The notes beneath the pieces were generated by a model that was not told the origin of the DNA, searched no databases, and saw only the letters and a program-made list of their open reading frames with translations. Shown in pieces: positions 44,224-52,805 of a DNA stretch of 64,000 nt (position 1 is the stretch's first letter; the number at the start of each line of letters is the position of its first letter). This DNA comes from Brevibacterium yomogidense. Lineage in GTDB: Bacteria; Actinomycetota; Actinomycetes; Actinomycetales; Brevibacteriaceae. The stretch is from positions 851,265 through 915,264 of the forward strand of contig NZ_JABASY010000002.1 in the NCBI RefSeq assembly GCF_016107685.1, read 5' to 3'. The position numbers were made by a program, and so were the translations under genes.

Positions 44224-45870
44224 TCAGCGCAGCGTGCGGACGTGGGCCAGTGTGCCCCGGTCGGCCGCCGCCACGAGTCCCACCACGACGACGATCGCGA
44301 CGAACCCGCCCGCGACGCCCGCAATGACGGATCCGACGGGCGACTCCCCCACGAGGCCGCCGAGGCCGTGGGCCGCGACCGTCCCCGCCAACGCGCCCAG
44401 CCCCGCGCCGATCGCCGCGGTGACGACCGTCCGCGGAAGCCCCGCGACGGATGCCCGGCCCCGGTTGCGGACGATCCCCGCGATGAGGCTCAGCCCGGCG
44501 ATCGTCATCCCGAGGACGTGGGCCGCGCCCAGGAGCATGAGCGTCCGCGGGGCCGGGTCCGCTGCGACGAGGGGGATGCCGACGACGACGCCCAGTGCGA
44601 CCGACCCCCATCCGACGGCGGTCGTGAGCGCTGCGGTGCGCGAGCGCTCGAGCGCGTAGAACACGCGTGTCCCCCAGGCGACGAAGCACCAGCCCGGCAC
44701 CGCCCACGCGATGATCCGCACGGTGTCGCCCAGTGCGGGGAACAGGGTCCTCACATCGTCACGGGCCGCATCGAGCCCGGAGAAGAACGTGCCCAGCGGG
44801 GTCGCCGCGGCGGCGAGGAGTGCGGCTCCGGCCAGACCCAGAGCGATGACCAACCGGGACGTGCGCGCGATCATGGCGTCGACCTCGGCGGAGGCTGCCG
44901 CCTCGGACCCGGTCGACTGCCCCGGGGACGCAGGGGCCATCGACCGAGCGGCGGACGCGAGCTCGGACAGGCGGGGGAAGGCGATGGTCGCGACGGGGAT
45001 CGCGAGGACCGCATAGGGCAGCAGGTAGACCGCCTGGATGTAGCTGAAGACGACGAAGACGCCTTCGCCGCCCACGTGGTTCGAGACCACCATGATCATG
45101 AGGGTGGCCACCTGCTGGGCGAGCAGGACCGTCATCCCGGCGGCCGCCAGCCGCACCGCCCGCGGCCCCACGCCCGCGGGGAACCGCCACGTGGGGCGGA
45201 CCCGCAGACCGGTCCTCGCGGTCGGCAGTGCGAGCGGCAGTGCGAGGGCCGCGACGCCCGCGGTCGTCCCCCACGCGAGCAGTGCGAGCGCGGCGGGGCT
45301 GTCGGGTTCGACGCCGGGGCCGCGCAGTCGCCCGTACGCCACGTAGACGCCGATGACGATGAGGCTCGACACGAGCGGCATGAAGGCGGGCCAGAGGAAC
45401 TTGCGATGCGCCTGGAGCACACCGGTGAGGACACCGCCGATCCCGTAGAGCACCAGCTGCGGGGCGAACACGAGGAGGAACCCGGCGGCATAGCTGATCT
45501 GCTCCTCCCCGCTCAGCAGCAGGGAGGCGATCGGTTCGCTGAAGACCGCGATGACGACCGCCAGCGGCAGCGTGAGCGTCACCGACCATGTGAGGAGTGC
45601 CGAGGTGATCCGGGAGGCCGTCCCACGGTCCGCGCGCGACAGCGGTCCCGCGAGCAGCGGCACGACGGCGCCGGCGAGAGCACCGCCCGCGATCACCTCG
45701 AAGAGGATGTTCGGCACCTGGTTCGCCGACTGGTAGGCGGTGCCCACCGCGCCCGCCCCCACCGTCGGCGAGAAGACGATCCAGCGGACGAACCCCACGA
45801 GGCGCGACAGGAGCGTCGCGACGGAGACCAGGAGCGCGGCCGACGCCGCGAAGCGCAGCAGACGCGGCAT
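44224..45870 (-). CDS. murJ: Lipid II flippase MurJ-like protein
   Basis: 548 residues with about fourteen transmembrane helices, the MOP-superfamily lipid II flippase. It has FVRWIVFSPTVGAGAVGTAY (helix 1 region), ANQVPNILFEVIAGGALAGA, LLAQQVATLMIMVVSNH and AFPRLSELAS, all typical of MurJ/MviN. The ATG at 45870 overlaps the previous stop by 1 nt. It lacks the C-terminal pseudokinase of mycobacterial MviN. With a WecA-like initiating enzyme just before and glycosyltransferases after, it may flip a lipid-linked glycan other than lipid II. Confidence 0.88.
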   Translation of the reverse strand: MPRLLRFAASAALLVSVATLLSRLVGFVRWIVFSPTVGAGAVGTAYQSANQVPNILFEVIAGGALAGAVVPLLAGPLSRADRGTASRITSALLTWSVTLTLPLAVVIAVFSEPIASLLLSGEEQISYAAGFLLVFAPQLVLYGIGGVLTGVLQAHRKFLWPAFMPLVSSLIVIGVYVAYGRLRGPGVEPDSPAALALLAWGTTAGVAALALPLALPTARTGLRVRPTWRFPAGVGPRAVRLAAAGMTVLLAQQVATLMIMVVSNHVGGEGVFVVFSYIQAVYLLPYAVLAIPVATIAFPRLSELASAARSMAPASPGQSTGSEAAASAEVDAMIARTSRLVIALGLAGAALLAAAATPLGTFFSGLDAARDDVRTLFPALGDTVRIIAWAVPGWCFVAWGTRVFYALERSRTAALTTAVGWGSVALGVVVGIPLVAADPAPRTLMLLGAAHVLGMTIAGLSLIAGIVRNRGRASVAGLPRTVVTAAIGAGLGALAGTVAAHGLGGLVGESPVGSVIAGVAGGFVAIVVVVGLVAAADRGTLAHVRTLR

Positions 45871-46787
45871 CAGCGGCCCAGCGCGTCGAGTTCGCGCAGA
45901 CCCGGCGTCTTCTCGATGACGCGGGTGAACGAGACCCGTTCGCTGGCGAGGGTGAGCGCGGCGAGGACAGCGAGTTCGCACGCGAGACGGGGCCGTGAGG
46001 CGGTGAGCGCGCTCCGCAGTCCGATCGCAGCGCCCAGCGCATTGGCACCGGCGTCGCCCAGCATCGTCGACCCGCCCAGGTCGTCCCGCAGCAGGACGGC
46101 GGTCGCACCGGCCGCTCCGCCGCACAGAGCGGCGGACGCGTCGGCAGCACCGCGGATGCGGCCGCGGGCTGGGGAGACCGCGTCGAGCGCGCTCTGGCCC
46201 GCGGCCATGAGCGCTCCCGCCTTGAGCGCACGACCCGGACGCAGATCCAGGAGATTGAGGAGGTTCGCGGTTCCCGCGACGACCCCGCCGGCGAGCACGG
46301 CGTCGGCCAGCCGCCCGCGGAGCGATGCGGCTTCCGTGCGCAGGAGGCCGCACGCGAGCACGGACACCACGGGGATCCCGATGACCTTGACGGCACCGGT
46401 CGTCACACGACCCCTCGCGAGCGCGCCGAGGTGCCCGCGCAGCCCCTTCGAGGACCCCGTCTCCGCAAAGTCGTCGACGGAGCCGAGCGCGCCGGCGGTC
46501 CCCACCGCGGTGAGCGCAGCGGTCTTCACCGCCCCGCCGGGTACACCGACCGCGGCGGCGAGGAGACCAGCCGCAGCAGCCGGCCCCTCGAGCAGCGAGA
46601 CGGGACGCCCCGCGTGGTTCTCGCGGACGAGCCGCGGCCATCGTGCGTCCGCAACCGACCGGGCCTGCATGACGCCTGCGGCGACGACAGCGGCGGCGAG
46701 CCCAGACAGCGCGGCCCGCAGTGCTCGCCCCCTCACGGTCGATCCGCCCGCCGCCCACGGGGCGGCACTCTCACGAAGTCCCGTCAC
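45870..46787 (-). CDS. WecA/MraY-like phosphoglycosyltransferase
   Basis: 305 residues, several transmembrane helices. ENHAGRPVSLLEG corresponds to the family's NYRGxxVP loop, SVDDFAETGSSKG (Asp105, Asp106) to the DDxxK region, NLLNLLDLRPGRALK (about 175-189) to the NxxDGLDGL motif, and MLGDAGANALG (Asp245) to the MGDxGSxxLG motif. Thus it should transfer a sugar phosphate to undecaprenyl phosphate. The DLRPGR variant replaces the DG pair and marks a side branch of the family. GTG at 46787 overlaps mctB by 4 nt. Confidence 0.75.
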   Translation of the reverse strand: MTGLRESAAPWAAGGSTVRGRALRAALSGLAAAVVAAGVMQARSVADARWPRLVRENHAGRPVSLLEGPAAAAGLLAAAVGVPGGAVKTAALTAVGTAGALGSVDDFAETGSSKGLRGHLGALARGRVTTGAVKVIGIPVVSVLACGLLRTEAASLRGRLADAVLAGGVVAGTANLLNLLDLRPGRALKAGALMAAGQSALDAVSPARGRIRGAADASAALCGGAAGATAVLLRDDLGGSTMLGDAGANALGAAIGLRSALTASRPRLACELAVLAALTLASERVSFTRVIEKTPGLRELDALGR

Positions 46788-47821
46788 TGCGCACGATCCG
46801 GGAGGACCGCGGTCGCGCCCTGCGCGGTCCCGTAGTCGCCGAACGCGCCGTCGAGCGCTGCGGAGACGACCAGCGGCACGAGGACGGCGCCGGTCGACAG
46901 ATCCGTGCCGTCGACCGTCGACAGGTCGACGCGATCCGAACGGAGCGCTTCCACGAGCCCCCCGACGGCGGAGGTCGTGGGTCCCGCTACGACGACAGTC
47001 GACTCCCCGGCGAGGGCCGAGGCGAAGTCCGCGTAGGCGGCGACGGCCGCGGACCGGGTCGTGATCGTCCCCTCGTCCTCCGTGGCCGTCGGGGACGGGG
47101 AGGCGGCCGGGGCGGCCACGGCGTCCTGCGCCAGGCTCGGTGCGATGACGACGGCGGCGTCCGCGTCCCCCCACTCTCCGGCTTCGATCCGGTCCGCCTC
47201 CGTGAGCACGTCGAAGAGCGCTTCTGAGGCCGCGCGGGATTCCTCCGCACTGTCCGCGGACTCGTCGTCGGTGGACTCGTCATCTGCGGCATCGGCACCC
47301 GGAGACGGGGAGCTGTCCTGCTCCTGCGCATCGGTCGACTGCGCGCCCAGTGCCCGGGCCATCGCCGCAGGGATGACGGCGGCGTCGTCGTCGGGAAGCG
47401 TGGGGTCCGTGTCGCGCAGAGAGGTGAGCAGCGCCGCATCAGCGGGTTCGAACGCTCCCTCCGTGAGGCTCACGTCGACGTCGACGGCACCGCCGGCCTC
47501 TTCGACGCGGGCGCTCACCGCGTCCGCCGCGTCGTTGTCGGACCCTGCGAGCCGGACGAGGGCCACAGAGCGGTCGGTGAGGGTGTCCGCGATGAGGTCC
47601 GCCGCGGTCGCCTCGACGAACGCTGCGGTCTGCTCCGTGTGCGCGCGCGACACGTCCAGGTCGGCGCGCAGCGTGTCGCGGTCGGTCCGCAGTCCATCGA
47701 CCTGCGACTGGAGGGAACTGCCGATCGGCCCCTGCAGCGGGCCGGCCCCCAGCACGATGCCCACCGCGAGCGCGAGGAACACCGAGATGAGGGAGACGAG
47801 GTGGTAGCGGAAGTCGATCAC
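46784..47821 (-). CDS. MctB/SteB-family envelope protein
   Basis: 345 residues. MIDFRYHLVSLISVFLALAVG is an N-terminal membrane anchor typical of MctB (Rv1698; copper transport protein B) and of SteB of C. glutamicum, partner of SteA in cell separation. A coiled-coil region (about 35-65) follows, then an extracytoplasmic domain interrupted by an acidic Ser/Asp/Glu insert (about 162-195). It lies 7 nt after steA, so the SteA-SteB reading is favoured. It is not a pore-forming transporter by sequence. Confidence 0.85.
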   Translation of the reverse strand: MIDFRYHLVSLISVFLALAVGIVLGAGPLQGPIGSSLQSQVDGLRTDRDTLRADLDVSRAHTEQTAAFVEATAADLIADTLTDRSVALVRLAGSDNDAADAVSARVEEAGGAVDVDVSLTEGAFEPADAALLTSLRDTDPTLPDDDAAVIPAAMARALGAQSTDAQEQDSSPSPGADAADDESTDDESADSAEESRAASEALFDVLTEADRIEAGEWGDADAAVVIAPSLAQDAVAAPAASPSPTATEDEGTITTRSAAVAAYADFASALAGESTVVVAGPTTSAVGGLVEALRSDRVDLSTVDGTDLSTGAVLVPLVVSAALDGAFGDYGTAQGATAVLPDRAQ

Positions 47822-47828
47822 GGAAGGC

Positions 47829-49103
47829 TCAGTCCTCAGGGGTCAGGGGCAGAGAAGGGGTGGGGGCCTCGGGCAGGGCCATCGCCTCGGGCAAGGCGGT
47901 CGCTTCGGCCGCGGGGTCGCCGAACAGATTCCCCAGCCACTGGAAGAACCCGTCGAACTGGGCGGCGATCAGACCGAACGCGGTCTGCCCCGCCGCCGTC
48001 GCAGACATCGCGGCGCCCAGCGCGATGACGCCGGCGAGAGCCAGCAGCATGAGCTGGCCCGTACCGATCCGCTGCCGGTAGAGCAGCGACACGCCCTTCG
48101 CGTCGAGCAGCTTGCTGCCCACCCTCAGGCGCGTGAGGAACGTCGAGGCCATCCCCTTGCGGCCCTTGTCGAGGAATTCGATGAGTGTGTCATGGGTGCC
48201 GACCGCGACGATGAGCTGAGCGCCCTTGTCGTCCGCCAGCAGCATGGCGATGTCCTCGCTGGTGCCGGATGCGGGGAACTTCACACAGTCCATCCCGAGG
48301 TCGGTGACGCGTTCGACGCCGGGCGCCCGACCGTCCCGATAGGCGTGGACGACGAGCTCCGCGCCGCTCGTCAGCGCGGCATCGGACACCGAGTCCATGT
48401 CGCCCACGATCATGTCCGGGCGATGCCCGGCCTCCATGATCGCGTCCGCTCCGCCGTCCACGCCGATGAGCACGGGCCGGTGCTCCCGGATGTAGGGGCG
48501 CAGCATCGCGAGGTCTTCCTTGTAGTGGTAGCCACGGACCACGATGAGGGCGTGGCGGCCCTCGAAGTGCGTGCGGACCTGCGGGACGACGAGCCCGTCG
48601 TCCAGGAGGTCGGAGTCCTTCTGGATGTATTCCACGGTGTTCGCGACGAAGTCCGCGAGCACTTCGGTCATCCCGGATTCCGCCGAGGCCATCGCCTCAT
48701 CGATCGACGTGCGAGTCTGCACCGTGCCGGAGGCGATGACGGTGTCTCCGCGGAGCAGGTCGCCGCCCTCGAGCGCGAGCTCCTCGCCCTCCTCGACATG
48801 CCCTGGGGCGAAGAGCTCCTCGCCCGCGTCGTCGATGAGCGGGATCCCCGCGGAGACGATGATCCCCGGCCCCAGGTTGGGGTATGCCCCGGAGACGGAC
48901 CTGTGCGCGTTGACCACAGCGGCGGGTCGGCAGTCCACGAGCGCCTCCGCGGACACGCGGTCGATGTCGGAATGACGGATCACGGCGATGTCGCCGGGCT
49001 GGAGCCTCTTCGTGAGGTCCTTGGTCCGGCGGTCGATCCGAACGACCGACGGTCCGACCCGGGAGTCCGTTTCCACCCGTTCACGGGTTCTGCGCAGAAT
49101 CAT
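47829..49103 (-). CDS. steA: SteA-like septation/cell-separation protein
   Basis: 424 residues. The N-terminal part (DRRTKDLTKRLQPGDIAVIRHSDIDRVSAEAL) and the thiamin-pyrophosphokinase-like domain (LIGVDGGADAIMEAGHRPDMIVGDMDSVSDAAL) are family markers. The C-terminal LMLLALAGVIALGAAMSA is a membrane helix. SteA in corynebacteria controls a peptidoglycan hydrolase together with SteB. The name thiamin pyrophosphokinase is probably wrong for this family. ATG at 49103 is 10 nt after recN. Confidence 0.88.
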   Translation of the reverse strand: MILRRTRERVETDSRVGPSVVRIDRRTKDLTKRLQPGDIAVIRHSDIDRVSAEALVDCRPAAVVNAHRSVSGAYPNLGPGIIVSAGIPLIDDAGEELFAPGHVEEGEELALEGGDLLRGDTVIASGTVQTRTSIDEAMASAESGMTEVLADFVANTVEYIQKDSDLLDDGLVVPQVRTHFEGRHALIVVRGYHYKEDLAMLRPYIREHRPVLIGVDGGADAIMEAGHRPDMIVGDMDSVSDAALTSGAELVVHAYRDGRAPGVERVTDLGMDCVKFPASGTSEDIAMLLADDKGAQLIVAVGTHDTLIEFLDKGRKGMASTFLTRLRVGSKLLDAKGVSLLYRQRIGTGQLMLLALAGVIALGAAMSATAAGQTAFGLIAAQFDGFFQWLGNLFGDPAAEATALPEAMALPEAPTPSLPLTPED

Positions 49104-49113
49104 GATGCGGCCA

Positions 49114-50829
49114 TCATCCCACCCGCTCCGCCCGGAATCCGGTCTTCGCTGCTTCCGCGTCGTCCAGGAGCTCCTCTGCGTGTGCGCGCGCGGAGGCGGA
49201 GTCGGCGACACCGGCGAGCATCCGTGCGAGCTCCTCGGTGCGGTCTTCCCCGCCCAGCTCCCGCACGCCCGACACCGCGCCGGTGCCCTCGTCGGTCTTC
49301 CGGACGACGAGGTGGTGGTCCGCCCACGCGGCGACCTGCGGCAGATGTGTGACGACGATGACCTGTGAATGGGTGGCGAGTCGGGCGAGTCGCCTCCCGA
49401 TCTCGACGGCGGCGGTGCCTCCCACCCCGGCGTCGACCTCGTCGAAGACGAACGTGGGGAACGATTCGGTCCTCGCACGCACCACTTCGATCGCGAGCAT
49501 GACGCGGGAGAGTTCGCCGCCGGATGCGGACTTGCCGATGTCCGTCGGATCTGCTGCGGCGTGGGAGGTGAAGAGCAGGCGCACGTCGTCGGCCCCGTGC
49601 GCGGCGGGTTCCGCCTCCGTCACCGCGAACCGCAGGGAGGCGTGGGGCATCGCGAGCGCCGCGAGCTCTTCGCCCACGGACTGCGAGAACGCCTCGCCGG
49701 TGCGTGTGCGGACGTCCCGCAGCGCGGCCGCGGCTTCGTCGAGTCGCTCTTCGGCTGCCGCCACGGTCGCCTCCATGTCACCCAGGCTCGCCTCCGAGTT
49801 CTCGAGTTCGAGCAGCTCACCGCCGGCCTGCTCCTCGAACTCCAGCACGGCGGCGAGGTCCTCGCCGTAGGCGCTGAGCGACGAGAGCTCGGCGCGGCGG
49901 GCCTCCGCCTCGTCGAGGGACATCCCCTCGTCGTCGCCGAACCCCGCGAGGTACGACGAGAGGTCCGCTCCTGCGTCGGCCATGCGGACTGCGACGTCCT
50001 CCAGTGAGCGGACGGCGTCCGCGAGGGTCGTGTCGACGTCTGCGGCGCGGCTCAGTGCGTCGGACGCCTGCGCGACGAGGGCCGTCGCGCTCACGGCGTC
50101 GTCCCAGTCGCTGCCCATGATGAGGTCGTGTGCCCGCCCCGCGGACTGCTGCAGCTCCTCCGCTGCGCCCAGGCGGGCCGCCAGCGCGGAGAGCTCATGG
50201 TCCTCGCCGGGGTTGGGCCGCACGGTGTCGATCGCCTCCAGTGCGGTGCGGAGGTAGTCCATCCGTGCCGCCCGCTCCGAACGTGTCGCGTCGAGCCGTC
50301 GATGCTCCTCTGTGAGTCTGCGGTGCTCCGTGAACGCGGCGGTGTACGCGGCGCGGGCGGCCGCGCCTTCGTCACCGGTCAGCGCATCGAGCAGTGCGCG
50401 CTGCTGAGCCTGCCCGCGCAGCGTGAGCTGCTCGGACTGTCCGTGCATGCTCACGAGCTCCTCGCCCACGTCCTTGAGGACTCCCGACGGGACGGTGCGG
50501 CCGCCGGCGGTGGCCCGGGCGCGCCCTTCGCGCGGCAGGATCCGCGTGAGCACGGCGTCGTCCTCGACCTCGCCACCGGCCTCGATGATCCTCTCCGCCG
50601 CCGCGGTGCGGTCCGCGGGCAGGGAGAACACTCCTTCGATGACGGCCCGATCCGCGTCGCGGCGCACTGCGGACACGTCCGCACGCGCACCCGTGAGCAG
50701 ATCGAGGGCCGTGACGAACATGGTCTTGCCCGCGCCCGTCTCACCCGTCACCGCGGTGAGGCCGGGGCCGAGGTCGATGTGGGCCGATGTGATGACGCCC
50801 AGGTTCTCGATGCCGATGGAGGAGATCAT
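49114..50829 (-). CDS. recN: DNA repair protein RecN
   Basis: 571 residues, SMC-like ATPase of double-strand-break repair. Walker A is GETGAGKTMF (about 30-39), the central part is a long coiled coil, and the C-terminus holds the signature SGGELSRVMLAIEV, Walker B PTFVFDEVDAGVGG and the His-loop VTHLPQVAAWADHH. ATG at 50829 overlaps the nadK stop by 4 nt. Synteny equals Rv1696. Confidence 0.95.
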   Translation of the reverse strand: MISSIGIENLGVITSAHIDLGPGLTAVTGETGAGKTMFVTALDLLTGARADVSAVRRDADRAVIEGVFSLPADRTAAAERIIEAGGEVEDDAVLTRILPREGRARATAGGRTVPSGVLKDVGEELVSMHGQSEQLTLRGQAQQRALLDALTGDEGAAARAAYTAAFTEHRRLTEEHRRLDATRSERAARMDYLRTALEAIDTVRPNPGEDHELSALAARLGAAEELQQSAGRAHDLIMGSDWDDAVSATALVAQASDALSRAADVDTTLADAVRSLEDVAVRMADAGADLSSYLAGFGDDEGMSLDEAEARRAELSSLSAYGEDLAAVLEFEEQAGGELLELENSEASLGDMEATVAAAEERLDEAAAALRDVRTRTGEAFSQSVGEELAALAMPHASLRFAVTEAEPAAHGADDVRLLFTSHAAADPTDIGKSASGGELSRVMLAIEVVRARTESFPTFVFDEVDAGVGGTAAVEIGRRLARLATHSQVIVVTHLPQVAAWADHHLVVRKTDEGTGAVSGVRELGGEDRTEELARMLAGVADSASARAHAEELLDDAEAAKTGFRAERVG

Positions 50830-51752
50830 GACGCCTCCCCCGCCGGCCCCCTCCACCCGTCGACCGGCAGCTTGAACTTCCGGACGAGCCTGTCGGTGAA
50901 CGGTCCCCGTTCCATCCGCGCGAGAGTGAGCGGCTGCGCCGACCGGCACGCTTCGATGTGCGCTCCGCTGGGCAGCGTCCGCTCTTCGCGACCGTCGCAC
51001 CAGAGCACGGCCGTCTCGTCGGGGTGCCGCGCCAGGTACTCGACGGCGATGACGGACGACGGGGCCGTGACGAGCGGCTCCGCGAACAGTGCGTGCGCAC
51101 TGATGGGGACCATGAGGAGTGCTTCGACGTCCGGCCAGACGATGGGCCCGCCCGCGGAGAACGCGTAGGCAGTGGAGCCGGTGGGGGTGGCGAGGATGGC
51201 TCCGTCGCAGCCGAACGTGGACACCGGGCGGTCGTCGATGCCGATGCTCAGCTCGATCATCTGGGCCCCGGGGCCCTTCTCCACGGTCGCCTCGTTGAGG
51301 GCCCACGCCCGGTGGACGACCTCGCCGTCGACGCGGACGGTGATGTCGAGCGCCATGCGGTGCTCGACATCGTAGTCACGATCGACGAGTCGACGGACCG
51401 TCTCCTCCATGTCCGCGGATTCGCTCTCCGCGAGGAAACCCACGTGGCCCAGGTTCACCCCCATGACGGGGACGCCCAGGCGGTGGAAGCGCTCGGCCGC
51501 ACGCAGGATCGTCCCGTCGCCGCCCAGTACGATGATGAGCTCACAGTCCTCCGCTGCTTCCGACAGCGCGTGGTCGTCGACGATCTCGATCCCGTTGGGC
51601 TTCGCGTCCCCGTAGGACGTGAGCACGTCGTGCGCGGATCGCGACATCACCGGCACGATGCTGTTCTCCCCCAGCGACGCGCAGACGACCTCTGCGGCCT
51701 TCCGCGCGTTCTCGCGGCGTGGGTGGAGGTCGATCATCATCCGTCGTGTCAC
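50826..51752 (-). CDS. nadK: NAD kinase
   Basis: 308 residues. Makes NADP from NAD. The catalytic GGDG motif is in VLGGDGTILRAAERF, the second signature is MGVNLGHVGFLAE, and NEATVEKGPGAQMI and GCDGAILATPTGSTAYAFSAGGP complete the active site. GTG at 51752 overlaps the tlyA stop by 4 nt and the 3' end overlaps recN. Confidence 0.95.
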   Translation of the reverse strand: MTRRMMIDLHPRRENARKAAEVVCASLGENSIVPVMSRSAHDVLTSYGDAKPNGIEIVDDHALSEAAEDCELIIVLGGDGTILRAAERFHRLGVPVMGVNLGHVGFLAESESADMEETVRRLVDRDYDVEHRMALDITVRVDGEVVHRAWALNEATVEKGPGAQMIELSIGIDDRPVSTFGCDGAILATPTGSTAYAFSAGGPIVWPDVEALLMVPISAHALFAEPLVTAPSSVIAVEYLARHPDETAVLWCDGREERTLPSGAHIEACRSAQPLTLARMERGPFTDRLVRKFKLPVDGWRGPAGEAS

Positions 51753-52660
51753 GGGTCATCCTCCGACGCGGGTGCAGGGACAGGGGCGGCACCGCAGGTG
51801 GGTGGGGTGCCGCGCTCCACGGTAGCCGATGCTACCGCCCGGCGAGCCGCTTTCGCAGAGGCAGGCGCGTTCACCGCGACGGCCTCCGCGAGTACGAAGT
51901 GCTCGAGGTTCCCCGCGGGTCCCGGCAGTCGGGACTGCATCGTCGTCCGCACACGGGCACCGGCTGCGGCGAGCGCGTGCGTGACACGGATGAGGGCACG
52001 ATCCCGATCGGCGGGGTCGGTGACGACGCCGTGCTTGTCGAGTGCCGCGCGGTCGAGTTCGAACTGGGGCTTCACCATGAGCAGGAGCGGCGCGCCGTCG
52101 CGTGCGACTCCCAGGAGGGCGTCGACCACGAGTGTGAGCGAGATGAAGGAGAGGTCCGCGACGACGAGGTCAACGGTGCCGTCGGGGTGGAACGGCGACA
52201 GCGAGGAGCTCATGAGCTGGGCGCGGGTGAGTGTGCGCACGTTCGTGCCGGGCAGGTCGTGGACCCTGGGGTCCTCCGCGATCCGCTCCACCAGCTGGTC
52301 GTGACCCACATCGACCGCGTGGACCGCGGCGGCACCGTGGTCCAGGAGCACCTGGGTGAATCCTCCGGTGGAGGCACCCGCGTCCAGGCAGACGGCGTCC
52401 TGCGCGACAGAGGTGAGGCCCAAGTCTTCGAGCGCCCCCAGGAGCTTGTGGGCGCTGCGGGCGACCCACCGTTCGGGCTGCGCGACCTCGACCATTGTTC
52501 CCGGGGGGACCGGTGTGGACGGGCGGGTGACCGTTGCGCCATCCACGGTCACGCGGGCCGCACGGATCTCCCGCGCAGCGCGGTTGCGTGACGACACGAG
52601 GCCCAGCTCCGTGAGGACGGTGTCGAGTCTGCCCGCCGTGCGGACGCGGCCGGAGGGCAC
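51749..52660 (-). CDS. tlyA: TlyA-type rRNA 2'-O-methyltransferase
   Basis: 303 residues. N-terminal S4 RNA-binding domain (RLDTVLTELGLVSSRNRAAREI) and FtsJ-like methyltransferase domain with SAM-binding VCLDAGASTGGFTQVLL, active DVGHDQL and VKPQFELDR. In mycobacteria TlyA methylates 16S C1409 and 23S C1920 and confers capreomycin sensitivity. An Ala/Pro/Thr tail (about 268-303) is unusual. The GTG at 52660 is 1 nt after the small gene; the frame is open upstream without family sequence. Confidence 0.92.
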   Translation of the reverse strand: MPSGRVRTAGRLDTVLTELGLVSSRNRAAREIRAARVTVDGATVTRPSTPVPPGTMVEVAQPERWVARSAHKLLGALEDLGLTSVAQDAVCLDAGASTGGFTQVLLDHGAAAVHAVDVGHDQLVERIAEDPRVHDLPGTNVRTLTRAQLMSSSLSPFHPDGTVDLVVADLSFISLTLVVDALLGVARDGAPLLLMVKPQFELDRAALDKHGVVTDPADRDRALIRVTHALAAAGARVRTTMQSRLPGPAGNLEHFVLAEAVAVNAPASAKAARRAVASATVERGTPPTCGAAPVPAPASEDDP

Positions 52661-52661
52661 G

Positions 52662-52805
52662 TCAGAGCGCCTCGAGTGCGTCTTCGAGGCGCGTGAGGAG
52701 GTCCTGCGCACGGACGGCGCGCTCGTCGGGCTCGAGCCGCTCGAGTTCCGCGAGCGCCGTCTCCCATTCGCGGACCGGCACACCGCCACCGGGGACGACG
52801 GTCAT
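52662..52805 (-). CDS. Small 47-residue conserved protein (Rv1693-like)
   Basis: 47 codons from ATG 52805 to TGA 52662. The sequence contains PVREWETALAELERLEP and RAQDLLTRLEDAL, predicted to be two amphipathic helices. It overlaps the HAD phosphatase stop by 4 nt (ATGA) and ends 1 nt before tlyA. The position equals Rv1693, a small gene between Rv1692 and tlyA in M. tuberculosis. Function unknown; a helical-hairpin partner of TlyA or of the phosphatase is only a guess. Confidence 0.72.
   Translation of the reverse strand: MTVVPGGGVPVREWETALAELERLEPDERAVRAQDLLTRLEDALEAL

Noticed and set aside
43771..47064. Long plus-strand open frame (about 1097 codons)
   Set aside because: It is antisense to murJ, the phosphoglycosyltransferase and a glycosyltransferase. 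Composition is Arg/Pro/Ala-rich shadow sequence with no domain; high-GC codon bias opens this frame.
47829..49103. Thiamin pyrophosphokinase assignment for steA
   Set aside because: Only one domain has that fold; the N-terminal SteA region, C-terminal membrane helix and the steB neighbour fit SteA better.
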